Notes under the pieces: model-generated
Databases searched by the model: none
Told to the model about the DNA's origin: nothing
What the model saw: only the letters and a program-made list of their open reading frames with translations
In this document: piece by piece, positions 41,577-50,083 of the stretch
How positions within the stretch are numbered: position 1 is the stretch's first letter
How the letters are laid out: every line of letters starts with the position of its first letter
Made by a program: the position numbers and the translations under genes
Assembly (NCBI RefSeq): GCF_010894405.1
Contig: NZ_JAAIYA010000021.1
Location: forward strand, 124,001 to 188,000
DNA: 64,000 bases
Source: Pyxidicoccus caerfyrddinensis
GTDB taxonomy: Bacteria > Myxococcota > Myxococcia > Myxococcales > Myxococcaceae
Reading direction: 5' to 3'

Positions 41577-43223
41577 ATGTCCCGCTCGCTCGCCGATGTC
41601 TCCACTGCCGCCCTCCCGAAACGGAGTGGCGGCCCGAAGGAGCCCCGCGCCGTCCCGGCGCTGACCGTCGTGTCGCATCCCCTGCCCCGGCGCGTCGGCG
41701 AGCGACTGCTGCTCGACGCCATCACCGCCGGCAGGGCGGTGGACCTGTCTCGCAACGGCCCGGACTTCACGCGTCCCGGCTCCGCGCTGGGCGAGCCGCT
41801 GTTGGATCCGTTCATCAGCCGCAAGCCGCTGCACCTCGCCCCGGGCTCGCTGCCTGGCAGCGTGCGGCTGACCAACAGCGACGGCGGCACGCAGGTGAGC
41901 ATCGCCGGCACGCCGATGCAGGGCTCCTGGGAGCTGACCCAGGAGGAGCTGGCCGACGGTGTGCCGCTGGAGCTGGGCGGGCACGTGGTGGTGCTGCTGC
42001 ACCTGACGGACCTCGCGGAGGAAACGCCCACCGCCGATACGCTGGGCATGGTGGGTGAGAGCACCGGCGTGCGGCGCCTGCGCCGGCACATCGAGCGCGT
42101 GGCGGACCTGGACGTGCCGGTGTTGATTCGCGGCGAGACGGGCACGGGCAAGGAGCGCGTGGCCCAGGCCATCCACCAGCGCAGCCGGCGCCGGGATGGG
42201 ACGTTCCTCAGCGTCAACCTGGGCGCCATCCCCAAGGAGCTGGCCGCCGCCGAGCTGTTCGGCACACAGAAGGGCGCGTACACGGGCGCCACCCAGGGCC
42301 GCGAGGGCTTCTTCCGCGCCGCGCACGGCGGCACGCTGTTCCTCGACGAGGTAGGCGAGGCCCCGCCCGAGGTGCAGGTGATGCTGCTGCGCGTGCTGGA
42401 GACGGGCGAGCTGTACCCCGTCGGCGGCAGCACCCCCGTCACCGTGGACGTGCGCCTGCTGGCCGCCACGGACGCGAACCTGGAGGAGCAGATTCGGGAC
42501 GGCCGCTTCAAGGCGCCGCTGATGCACCGGCTCGCCGGCTACGACATCCACGTGCCCCCGCTGCGCGAACGGCGCGAGGACATCGGCCGCCTGTTCCTCC
42601 ACTTCGCCCGCGAAGAGCTGGAGACGATTGGAGAGGCGCACCGGCTGGACAACGACGATGCGTACGCGGAGCCATGGCTGCCCGCGCCGCTCGCGGTGCG
42701 ACTGGTGCGCTTCGCGTGGCCGGGCAACATCCGCCAGCTTCGCAACCTGGCGCGGCAGCTCGTCATCGGCAGCCGGGGTCAACCTGGCCTGCTGGTGGAG
42801 CCCCGGCTGGAGCAGGAACTGGAGGCCGCGGCCCGGAAGGCTCCGGCCAATGCGATGCCCGCGCCCAGGCACCCGGAGGCGGCTGCCGCTCCTGTTTCCT
42901 CCGAGCCCTCGCCCGAGAAGGCGGCGCCGCGCCGGAAGGCGTCGCAGCTCACCGAGCAGGAGCTGCTCGCCGCGCTGCGGGAGAACGACTGGGACCTCAA
43001 GGCCACGGCGGAGGCGCTCGGGATTGCGCGGCCCTCGCTGTACGACCTCATCGACAAGAGCCCCAACCTGCGCACCGCCGGGGACCTGAGCACGGAGGAA
43101 ATCACCCGCTGCTTCGAGGAATGCGACGGCGACCTGGACACCATGGTGCGCCGGCTGGAGGTGTCCCGCCGCGCGCTGGGCCGGCGCTTGAAGGAGCTGG
43201 GCCTCACGCCGCGGAACGCCTGA
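41577..43223 (+). CDS. FHA-type sigma-54-dependent transcriptional activator
   Basis: The 548-residue enhancer-binding protein has an N-terminal FHA-like domain (~40-140) with the phosphothreonine-binding signature ISRKPL (80-85) and VRLTNSDGG. The AAA+ domain (~155-390) has Walker A GETGTGKE (186-193), the sigma-54-contacting GAYTGA loop (233-238), and Walker B GGTLFLDEVG (251-260). The C-terminus holds a Fis-type helix (ENDWDLKATAEALGIARPSL) and then a second similar unit (ECDGDLDTMVRRLEVSRRAL). Phosphothreonine recognition suggests control by a Ser/Thr kinase. It sits between two genes that have sigma-54 promoters and shared upstream repeats. Start is ATG 41577 after GAGG. Confidence 0.92.
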   Translation: MSRSLADVSTAALPKRSGGPKEPRAVPALTVVSHPLPRRVGERLLLDAITAGRAVDLSRNGPDFTRPGSALGEPLLDPFISRKPLHLAPGSLPGSVRLTNSDGGTQVSIAGTPMQGSWELTQEELADGVPLELGGHVVVLLHLTDLAEETPTADTLGMVGESTGVRRLRRHIERVADLDVPVLIRGETGTGKERVAQAIHQRSRRRDGTFLSVNLGAIPKELAAAELFGTQKGAYTGATQGREGFFRAAHGGTLFLDEVGEAPPEVQVMLLRVLETGELYPVGGSTPVTVDVRLLAATDANLEEQIRDGRFKAPLMHRLAGYDIHVPPLRERREDIGRLFLHFAREELETIGEAHRLDNDDAYAEPWLPAPLAVRLVRFAWPGNIRQLRNLARQLVIGSRGQPGLLVEPRLEQELEAAARKAPANAMPAPRHPEAAAAPVSSEPSPEKAAPRRKASQLTEQELLAALRENDWDLKATAEALGIARPSLYDLIDKSPNLRTAGDLSTEEITRCFEECDGDLDTMVRRLEVSRRALGRRLKELGLTPRNA

Positions 43224-43256
43224 TGCGTCCCACGGGCGCGAGCCCGCGCCAGTCCG

Positions 43257-43565
43257 TCAGCGCTTCACACCGGCGACGGGCGTGAGCGCGTAGTGGCGCA
43301 TCTCCTCGATGCGACCGACGTAGGGACGAATCTCCGCGAAGAAGCGCGCGAACTCCGGGCTCTTGCGGAAGCCCTGCATGTGCCCCTCGGCCGAGTCCCA
43401 CTGGATGCGGAGGATGAAGCGCGTCGCATCCTCCGTGCAGCGCGACAGCTCCCAGCCCAGGCAGTGGGACGACGCGAGGAGCGCGTCCTGCGCGCGGGTG
43501 TAGCTGGCGATGAACGCCTCTGCTTCGGACTCGGGAATCGTGTAGCGGATGTATTCGACAATCAT
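43257..43565 (-). CDS. Antibiotic biosynthesis monooxygenase (ABM)-family protein
   Basis: The 102-residue dimeric alpha-beta barrel protein begins MIVEYIRYTIPESEAEAFIASYTRAQ. The middle ELSRCTEDATRFILRIQWDSAEGHMQGFRKSPEFARFFAEI is typical of the ABM fold. Members include quinone monooxygenases and haem-degrading enzymes; the substrate here is unknown. Its ATG overlaps the stop of the HxlR regulator by four bases, so the two form an operon, with the regulator first. Confidence 0.87.
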   Translation of the reverse strand: MIVEYIRYTIPESEAEAFIASYTRAQDALLASSHCLGWELSRCTEDATRFILRIQWDSAEGHMQGFRKSPEFARFFAEIRPYVGRIEEMRHYALTPVAGVKR

Positions 43566-43936
43566 GCGGTTTTCCTTCGGGGTGCGGGTCGGGGTGCTTC
43601 GATACGGGCGCCCACTTCATCGGCGAGGCGCAGGCCCCAGTCGTAGAGCGCCTGGAGCGTGGGGCGCGCGGACTCGCCCCGGGGTGTCAGCGCGTAGAAG
43701 ACCTGCTTCCCCGCGCCCGGCCGCGTGACGCGCTGGATGAGCCCCTGCTCCTCCAGCTCGCGCAGCCGCTGGGTGAGCATCTTCTCGCTCATGCGCGGCG
43801 TCAGTCGCCGCAGCTCCGCGTACCGCAGCGGCCCTTCCTTCAGCCGCGCGAGCATCACGACCTTCCACTTGCCCCCGAGCACTTCCAGCGCGAGCTCGAC
43901 GGGACAGTTGAAGGTCCGATTCAGGGAAGAAGCCAT
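43562..43936 (-). CDS. HxlR-family transcriptional regulator
   Basis: This 124-residue winged-helix regulator shows the HxlR hallmarks: CPVELALEVLGGKWKVVMLARL with the conserved N-terminal cysteine, then GPLRYAELRRLTPRMSEKMLTQRLRELEEQGLIQR and VFYALTPRGESARPTLQAL. Such proteins sense electrophiles or quinones and control adjacent oxidoreductases. Operon structure with the ABM protein fits that. A basic tail (RPAPRRKTA) follows. Confidence 0.92.
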   Translation of the reverse strand: MASSLNRTFNCPVELALEVLGGKWKVVMLARLKEGPLRYAELRRLTPRMSEKMLTQRLRELEEQGLIQRVTRPGAGKQVFYALTPRGESARPTLQALYDWGLRLADEVGARIEAPRPAPRRKTA

Positions 43937-44116
43937 GTCCGCCCTTCCCTATCCCCCGCCCTCTCCGCAATCAACGAACCATCCGGTGCGTTGACGGCGC
44001 GGGAGGTGCACTGACACGTCCCGGACGCGGGTGCACCGGGTCGCACGACTTTCGCGCGGGGCGCACACAGGGCCCTGTACGCTGGTGCCTCGCCGTGAAA
44101 CGGGAGGGAACCGCAC

Positions 44117-44626
44117 ATGCACAAGCGATACGCCGTGGTGGCAGTGGTGGCCGTGGTCTGGGGAAGCGCCTGCGCGACGCGCTCGAAGGGCGCGGAGGCC
44201 GGTGAGCCGGAGACCGTCACCATGGAGTCCCAGGGCGCTGGAGCGCGAGATGGGTCACTCTGCAAGGACAGCCTGTCCATCAGCGTGAAGCTGGACGACT
44301 CGGGCAGGAAGAAGTTCGACCCGGCGCCCGGCTCCGACTGGCTGCTGTGCAACACCGGCACGATGACCGTGACGAACGACCTGACGTACACGGCCTGCGT
44401 CGCCATCGTCGACTCCGAAGGCAAGAACGCCGTGACGCCGAAGAGCGTGTCCTCGGGCGGGAAGACGGACGTCAGCGCGCCCGCGGATGGCCTCTACACG
44501 CTCGGCGTCTGCCAGCAGAAGGGCAGCGACTGCACGAGCGGCTGCGCCAACCTGACGGACACCGGTGAGGGCGGCGGCGTCACCGACACCATCAAGGGCA
44601 ACCTCAGCGTCGTCACCTCCGGGTAG
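44117..44626 (+). CDS. Cysteine-containing lipoprotein, paralogue A
   Basis: The 169-residue lipoprotein has signal peptide YAVVAVVAVVWGSAC; the lipid cysteine is at ~19. The mature part is a Thr/Ser-rich beta domain with cysteine pairs (SLCKDSL, WLLCNTG, YTACVAIVD, GVCQQKGSDCTSGCANL) that likely form disulfides. It ends GGGVTDTIKGNLSVVTSG. That end matches the protein at 44797-45282, so the two are tandem paralogues. Function is unknown. GGGAGGGAA precedes ATG 44117. No sigma-54 promoter like that of its neighbour is seen upstream. Confidence 0.8.
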   Translation: MHKRYAVVAVVAVVWGSACATRSKGAEAGEPETVTMESQGAGARDGSLCKDSLSISVKLDDSGRKKFDPAPGSDWLLCNTGTMTVTNDLTYTACVAIVDSEGKNAVTPKSVSSGGKTDVSAPADGLYTLGVCQQKGSDCTSGCANLTDTGEGGGVTDTIKGNLSVVTSG

Positions 44627-44634
44627 CACGGCCT

Positions 44635-44678
44635 CCGACGCACGCCGACGTGTCGTCTCGTGCCGCCCGACGTGTCGG
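44635..44678 (+). promoter_or_regulatory. CCGAC-NN-GTCGG repeats, candidate activator sites, set 2
   Basis: A half-site CCGACG at 44635 is followed by CCGACGTGTCGT (44645-44656) and CCGACGTGTCGG (44667-44678). The last two are 22 bp apart. They match the set at 40925-40991 and lie about 60 bp upstream of the sigma-54 promoter at 44738. Confidence 0.7.
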
Positions 44679-44737
44679 CACGCCGGCGCGCAAGCCGTCT
44701 CTCCAGGACATCACTCGACACGCCCCCCCGGGTTGCA

Positions 44738-44753
44738 TGGCATGCCACGTGCT
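44738..44753 (+). promoter_or_regulatory. Sigma-54 (-24/-12) promoter of the secreted Cys-rich protein gene
   Basis: TGGCATGCCACGTGCT keeps GG and GC at the right spacing, with TGGCA-G and TGCT of the consensus TGGCACG-N4-TTGCW. The start of transcription would be near 44763, about 34 bases before ATG 44797. Confidence 0.65.
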
Positions 44754-44796
44754 CGATGCGCGGGGCATCACGGTGTCGAACCTGGAGGGCAGGTCC

Positions 44797-45282
44797 ATGA
44801 AGAAGGCGTCGAGGTTCCTGGCGGTCATGGTGGCGGCAGCAGGTCTGGCCCACGCGGCGCGGACAGATGAACCCCGGGCCGCCGAGCCCAGCGGAGTGTC
44901 AGAGGCCTCCGACGACAAGGCGTGCAGGCCCGGGAAGTCCATCGACATCGAACAGCCCGACGGCGGCACCCAGAAGGTGTTCTCGAAGCCCGCCCCGTGG
45001 CAGGTCGCCACCCGGAAGAGCGTGACGTTCACCAACAAGACGGGCTCCAACATCTGCCTCGACCTCGTGGGCCCCCACGGCACGAAGCGGCACTTCCTGT
45101 CCGCCAGAGGCGGCAGCTGGAATGACAAGTGCAAACTGGCGGAGGCGACCTACACGGTCCGCGCATGCTTCACGTCAAAAAGCAGCTGTCCGGCGGACTG
45201 CACGTCCCCGAACGACGAGCAGAACGCCCTGGGCATCACCGAGACCATCAAGGGCGAGCTCGTCGTCGTCACCTCGGGGTAG
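44797..45282 (+). CDS. Secreted cysteine-rich protein, paralogue B
   Basis: The 161-residue protein has signal peptide KKASRFLAVMVAAAGLAHA and no lipobox. The mature domain has an acidic start, a conserved aromatic-basic region (KPAPWQVATRKSVTFTNKT), cysteines in SNICLDLVGP, NDKCKLAE, VRACFTSKSSCPADCTSP, and the ending GITETIKGELVVVTSG shared with the lipoprotein at 44117. GGAGGGCAGG precedes ATG 44797. It is predicted to be switched on by the FHA-type activator through the sigma-54 promoter upstream. Its last 14 bases overlap the convergent kinase gene. Confidence 0.8.
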   Translation: MKKASRFLAVMVAAAGLAHAARTDEPRAAEPSGVSEASDDKACRPGKSIDIEQPDGGTQKVFSKPAPWQVATRKSVTFTNKTGSNICLDLVGPHGTKRHFLSARGGSWNDKCKLAEATYTVRACFTSKSSCPADCTSPNDEQNALGITETIKGELVVVTSG

Positions 45283-48200
45283 CGCGCGTCAGGCGGGCCT
45301 GCTCGCGCACCAGGGCCTGCTTGCGCGCGCCCTCACCGGCGAGGATGCGCGTGAGCTCCTCGCGGGCCGCGCGCCACTGCTCCTGACGCCGGGGCGCCGG
45401 CGGGCCGGGCTGCTCCACCCGCTCGGCCAGCAGGGCGGCGCGCACGGCCAGCGCCTCCGCCCACGAGGGCCGCGCCGCCACCGCCGCCTCCGCCAGCGTC
45501 AGGCCCCGCTCCAGCACCGGCGTGGCGTCCCGTCCGGCCTGCGAGCGCCACGCGCTCCACGTGAGGCAGAAGCGGGCGAAGGCGGTGCGCGACTCCGGTC
45601 GCGCGGGCTCCAGGTCCAGGGCCTTCTGGAACGATTGGGCCGCGGCGTCGAAGTCCTCGTCGCGGCCCTGGCCGTTGCGCGCACGCCAGCGCGCTTCCAC
45701 GGCCTGCGTCTCACCGAGGAGCCACCACGCCTGGGCCAGCCCCGGGTTGAGCGCGAGCGCCCGGCGCAGCGCGTCCGTGGCCTGCTTCAGGGAGCGTGTC
45801 GTCTCCTGCCCGCGCCGCAGCGCCTCCGCGGCCTCCACCCGATGCACCGCGCCCAGCCACATCCATGGCTGCGGCACGTCCGGCAGCAGCGCCACCGCCC
45901 GCTGGAGCGCCGCTTCCGCCGCGCGCACGCTCGGCAGGGGAGACCCGGCGCCAGCAAGCAGGACCTCCGCATGCCACGCGTGGACCTCTCCGACGTTGTT
46001 GTAGGCGAAGCCCTGCGTGGGAGCCACGGCGATGGCGCGCTCGAAGGCCTCCACCGCCTGGCGCAGCAGGGGCTCGGCGTCGTCACCCCGGTCCCAGGCC
46101 TCCTTCGCCTGCTCGAAGAGGATGGTGCCCACGCCGTTGTGCAGCGGCGGCAGCTTCGCGTTGATGGTGACGCCTCGGCGGTATGCCTCCAGCGCGCGCG
46201 TCCACTCGGGCCCCGCGTCCCTCCCCGAGTCCCGCAGGCGCCGGGCCCGCGCCTCGTACATCTCGCCCGCGTAGAACCAGGAGGAGACGAGGCTCGGGTT
46301 GAGGGTACACGCGCGCTCCATGGCCTCCGCCGCGCGGGCCAGGTCGCCGTCCGCGTCCGGCGCACGCGGGTGCGAGGCGCGGGCCACATAGGCCTGTCCC
46401 AGGTTGGTCCACGCCTCGGCGCGGCGCGGGTCCAGGCCCACGGCGGTGCGGAAGGCGTCCACGCTGCGCCCACGGTACGGGAGGGCGTCCGTGCCCGCGC
46501 TGTCCTCGGAGTCGGCCCACACCTTGAAGACGAGCCCGAGGTTGATGTGGAAGTCGAAGTCGCGCGCTTCCGTGGGAATGCGCGCGAAGGTGGCGGCGGC
46601 CTCGCGGAGCAGCTCGCGCACGTCCTGGCCCCGCTCCTGGCGGAAGTTCGCGCGCTGCCATGAGGCCAGTGCCAGCTCCGTCAGCGCATCCGGCTCCGAC
46701 GGCGCAAGCGCCACGGCCTCGCGCGCCGCCGCCAGGGCCTTGTCCAGCACCGACTCCACCTCTCCGCCCTGCCGGGAGCGTTGCTCGGCGAGCCGGCGGT
46801 GGAGCGCGGCCTCCAGCACGTGGCTGAAGGTGTCGTCGCGAGCCGCCGTGAGCGCTCGCCCCACCGCCTCCACGCCGCGCGTGTATGGAGGCAGCACGTC
46901 GCCCTGCCCGTAGACCTCCATGATGAGTGCCTCGTACTCGAGCAGGGTCTGCGCCCGGTAGACGGCGGGCACGCTGCGGCCGATGTCCACCGCGGCGGCA
47001 TAGGCGAGGCGGCCCGCGTCGAAGTCGGCGCGCGCGCCCTCACGGTCTCCGGTGCTTCGGCGCCGCACGGCCCGCGCCAGGTGGATGTCTCCGCGCAGCA
47101 GCGGGGCCTCGTGGAACCAGGGCAGCCGCGTGCCGAGCGCATCCAGCTTCGCGAGCGCCTCGTCGGTGCGGCCCTCGTAGAAGGCGAGCAGGGCCGCGAC
47201 GTACTCGGGGGCGGGCACCTCCGCGCCCTCGCTGCGCCGCAAGAAGTCCAGCGCCGGGTCGCGGTAGCGGGCCTCCACCTCGCGCAGGCGGGCCTCGCGG
47301 CGGGTGGCATCCCGCAGGCGCTCCGCCTCCAGGCGCTGCTCCTGGTAGAGGTGGCCCAGCACCAGCGCCAGCGCGTACGCCACGCGAGGCTCCTGGTAGC
47401 CCTGCGCCCATGCGGCCTCCAGGTGCTCGCGGGCGCGGGGTTCGTCTCCGAGCGCGAGGAAGCCGCGTCCCAGCGCGTAGTGCCCTGGCCCTTCCGCCAC
47501 CGGGCCCGCGTCGCGCATGGCGGACTCGATGTCGCGCATCCGCGCACGGAGGGCCTCGCGGTCCGCGCGCGTGTCGTGCAGCGGCGCGGTGCCGGAGTAG
47601 CGGGCCTGCGCTTCGATTCGCTCCACGCCCTCCGTGAAGCGGCGGGCCAGCGTCTCGCGCTGCGCGACCTCGCGGCGGGCGAGCACGGCCTGGCCCAGCG
47701 CGAGCGACACGGCCAGCAGCGCGACGGACGCGGTGGCCACGGCGCGGCGGTGCCTGCGCAGCCACTTGCGCGCGCGGTAGCCGGGGCCGGTACGCGCGAG
47801 CACGGGCTCGCCGTCGAGGAAGCGGCCCAGGTCCTCGGCCAGTTCGCGCGCCGAGCCGTAGCGAGCGGAGCGGTCCTTCTCCAGACACTTGAGGGTGATG
47901 GCCTCCAGGTCGGCGGGGATGTCCGCGTCGAGCGTGCGAGGCGGACGGGGCTCGGCGGTGGCGATGTTGCTGAGCACCTCCAATCCGTTGTCACCAGGGA
48001 CAGGGGATTGTCCGGTGAGCAGCGCGTAGAGGGTGGCACCGAGGCTGTAGACATCCGCGCGGCGGTCCAGCCGTGTGACTTCGCCCCGGGCCTGCTCGGG
48101 GGACATGTAGTGCGGCGTGCCAAGCACCGTGCCGGTGGCGGTGACGCCCTCCTTCCAGTCGCGGGCGAGGCCGAAGTCCATGACGTAGGGCTTCAGGTGG

Positions 48201-49003
48201 CCTTCGGGGGTGCGCTCGACGAGGACGTTGGAGGGCTTGATGTCGCGGTGGATGAGGCCGGCGCGGTGGGCGGCGTGGACGCCCTCGGCGGCTTCGCGGA
48301 GGACCAGGGCCTTCTGCTCCACGGTGAGCGCGTCCACGAGCACGTTGAGCGGCTGCCCGTCCACGTACTGCATGGCGATGTAGACGCGGCCGTGGACTTC
48401 ACCGACCTCGAACACACGGCACACGTGCGCGTGGTCCACGCGGGCCTGGGCGCGGGCCTCGGAGACGAAGCGGCGGGTGAGCTCGGCGTCGTCGTCACGG
48501 ACGAACTTGAGCGCGACGTGGCGGCGCAGGCGCGGATCCCACGCGAGGAACACGCGCCCCATGCCTCCCTGTCCGAGGAAGCGCACGGGTTGGTAACGGT
48601 CCCAGCCGGGGACGGGGAACGCGGGCTCGTCGGCGCGAAGGGTGGTCGGTGCCAATGCGACTTCGGACTCACGGCCCGTGGTCGCGGCGGGTGGGGGCTC
48701 GGCGGCGGTGCCCGGAGGGGGCGTGTCTGCGAAACGAAGGTCCGCGTGCGGGGACTTGGGGCCGACGGCGGCAGGCGCGAGCGTGTCCGCGCCTGCTGTT
48801 CCAGAGGCCTTGCCCGCATCAGCCCGGGCTTCACGGCGTAGCGCGATGAGCGAGTCCTCGGAGAGACGTCCCTGCTCCCGCAGCAACTCCAGTGGTCCCA
48901 GTCCCCTGCGCGCGGCCTCCGTGCGCAGGGCCTCCACCTCGTCGCGGGACAGCACTCCCTCCGCGAGCGCATGGCGCAGCTCTGCTTCGTATTGCTCGCT
49001 CAT
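45269..49003 (-). CDS. Ser/Thr protein kinase with large periplasmic TPR domain
   Basis: The 1244-residue transmembrane kinase has an N-terminal helical segment (~1-60), then a linker. The kinase domain (~135-400) has the glycine loop GQGGMGRVF (145-153), Lys166 (VALKFV), catalytic Asp254 in HRDIKPSN, and DFG at 276-278. One membrane helix (~421-441) is followed by ~800 residues of TPR-like helical pairs (for example AEAWTNLGQAYVARA, GFAYNNVGEVHAWHAE, AQAWWLLGETQAVEAR). All catalytic residues are present. The TPR part probably senses or binds an external partner. It ends 2.0 kb from the FHA-type activator, a possible substrate. Start is ATG 49003. Confidence 0.92.
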   Translation of the reverse strand: MSEQYEAELRHALAEGVLSRDEVEALRTEAARRGLGPLELLREQGRLSEDSLIALRREARADAGKASGTAGADTLAPAAVGPKSPHADLRFADTPPPGTAAEPPPAATTGRESEVALAPTTLRADEPAFPVPGWDRYQPVRFLGQGGMGRVFLAWDPRLRRHVALKFVRDDDAELTRRFVSEARAQARVDHAHVCRVFEVGEVHGRVYIAMQYVDGQPLNVLVDALTVEQKALVLREAAEGVHAAHRAGLIHRDIKPSNVLVERTPEGHLKPYVMDFGLARDWKEGVTATGTVLGTPHYMSPEQARGEVTRLDRRADVYSLGATLYALLTGQSPVPGDNGLEVLSNIATAEPRPPRTLDADIPADLEAITLKCLEKDRSARYGSARELAEDLGRFLDGEPVLARTGPGYRARKWLRRHRRAVATASVALLAVSLALGQAVLARREVAQRETLARRFTEGVERIEAQARYSGTAPLHDTRADREALRARMRDIESAMRDAGPVAEGPGHYALGRGFLALGDEPRAREHLEAAWAQGYQEPRVAYALALVLGHLYQEQRLEAERLRDATRREARLREVEARYRDPALDFLRRSEGAEVPAPEYVAALLAFYEGRTDEALAKLDALGTRLPWFHEAPLLRGDIHLARAVRRRSTGDREGARADFDAGRLAYAAAVDIGRSVPAVYRAQTLLEYEALIMEVYGQGDVLPPYTRGVEAVGRALTAARDDTFSHVLEAALHRRLAEQRSRQGGEVESVLDKALAAAREAVALAPSEPDALTELALASWQRANFRQERGQDVRELLREAAATFARIPTEARDFDFHINLGLVFKVWADSEDSAGTDALPYRGRSVDAFRTAVGLDPRRAEAWTNLGQAYVARASHPRAPDADGDLARAAEAMERACTLNPSLVSSWFYAGEMYEARARRLRDSGRDAGPEWTRALEAYRRGVTINAKLPPLHNGVGTILFEQAKEAWDRGDDAEPLLRQAVEAFERAIAVAPTQGFAYNNVGEVHAWHAEVLLAGAGSPLPSVRAAEAALQRAVALLPDVPQPWMWLGAVHRVEAAEALRRGQETTRSLKQATDALRRALALNPGLAQAWWLLGETQAVEARWRARNGQGRDEDFDAAAQSFQKALDLEPARPESRTAFARFCLTWSAWRSQAGRDATPVLERGLTLAEAAVAARPSWAEALAVRAALLAERVEQPGPPAPRRQEQWRAAREELTRILAGEGARKQALVREQARLTRATPR

Positions 49004-49083
49004 GAGTGGATGGCGCCTCCACCCGCGAGCGTACCGGAGCGCCCTCGGCGCGCCCAACCCCTGCAAGGCACGCCGTCCTCACC

Positions 49084-50037
49084 TCACACCGGAATGTCCT
49101 TCCACGGCCGCACGGAGTGCAGGCGGTTCCGGAAGGACTCGATGCGCTCGGACACCTCCCACATCGTCCGCGTGTCCCGCAGCGCCTCCAGGTACAGGCA
49201 CCGCCTTGCCAGGGCCGTGAGGTCGAACGCCCAGTACATGCTCATCAGCGGGTTGATCCACAGCTTGCTGCCCTCGGTGCGCACCGTGCGGTGCACGTCG
49301 CCGTACTCACCCTCGACGGCCGTCACCACCGACAGGGACACGATGCTCGGCGCGCGCGGCATCCGCCGGCACACGGAGTCCACCGCCTCTTTGTACAGCG
49401 CCACCTCGCCCATCGGCTCCAGCAGCGCCGTGACGCCCAGGTATCCGCCCTGCTTGCTGAGCGCCGCCACGGACTCCAGGAAGTGCGCGTGGCAGACGCC
49501 ATGGTGGAAGTCCACCCCGAAGCCCAGACACACCACGAGCTTGTCGCGCAGCGCCAGCGCATCCACCGCGGCCAGGCTGCTGAGGTCCTCCTCCGGTGTC
49601 CCCAGCCCGACCTCATCCCCGCGCATCAGGATGTCCGTCCCCCCGTCCACCAGCACCACCGTGTCGAAGCCCAGCGCTTCCCGCAGTGCCTCATACGCCG
49701 TGCGCAGCGGCACCACGCCCGCGCGCTCGAAGCAGTACACCGGGACATGCTCACCCCGGGTGTCGAACCATTGCGCCAGCAGTCCTTCCGGGAAGTAGTG
49801 GACCGGACCTGGCGTGTGGCCATCCACCTCCACGAGTCCCGGCGCCAGCCTGCGCCCCTCCACCTCCTCCAGCCGCGTGAAGCTCAGGTTCGCCAGCGAC
49901 ACCTTCTTTCCCAGCGCCCGCAGCCGGAAGAACAGCGGCAGCCCGCTGAACACGTCAAAGCCTCCGCCCGCGCCCGCGATGAGCACGTGCTCCGCCCCCA
50001 TGAGCCGCTCGAACAGCGGTGAAGTCGACAGGTCCAC
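49084..50037 (-). CDS. DUF1152-type protein
   Basis: The 317-residue soluble protein resembles DUF1152. It starts with a Rossmann-like loop (HVLIAGAGGGFDVFSGLPLFF), then FDTVVLVDGGTDILMRGDE and DKLVVCLGFGVDFHHGVCH. It ends with SKLWINPLMSMYWAFDL. The aspartates and histidines could bind a metal or nucleotide, but no activity is established to my knowledge. I use GTG 50037, seven bases after AAGGGAG; the frame opens further upstream without a site. It is divergent from the dehydrogenase gene by 46 bases. Confidence 0.8.
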   Translation of the reverse strand: MDLSTSPLFERLMGAEHVLIAGAGGGFDVFSGLPLFFRLRALGKKVSLANLSFTRLEEVEGRRLAPGLVEVDGHTPGPVHYFPEGLLAQWFDTRGEHVPVYCFERAGVVPLRTAYEALREALGFDTVVLVDGGTDILMRGDEVGLGTPEEDLSSLAAVDALALRDKLVVCLGFGVDFHHGVCHAHFLESVAALSKQGGYLGVTALLEPMGEVALYKEAVDSVCRRMPRAPSIVSLSVVTAVEGEYGDVHRTVRTEGSKLWINPLMSMYWAFDLTALARRCLYLEALRDTRTMWEVSERIESFRNRLHSVRPWKDIPV

Positions 50038-50083
50038 GTCACGACTCCCTTCCTGGCACCAGCCCTCGCTATATAGCCGCGCC

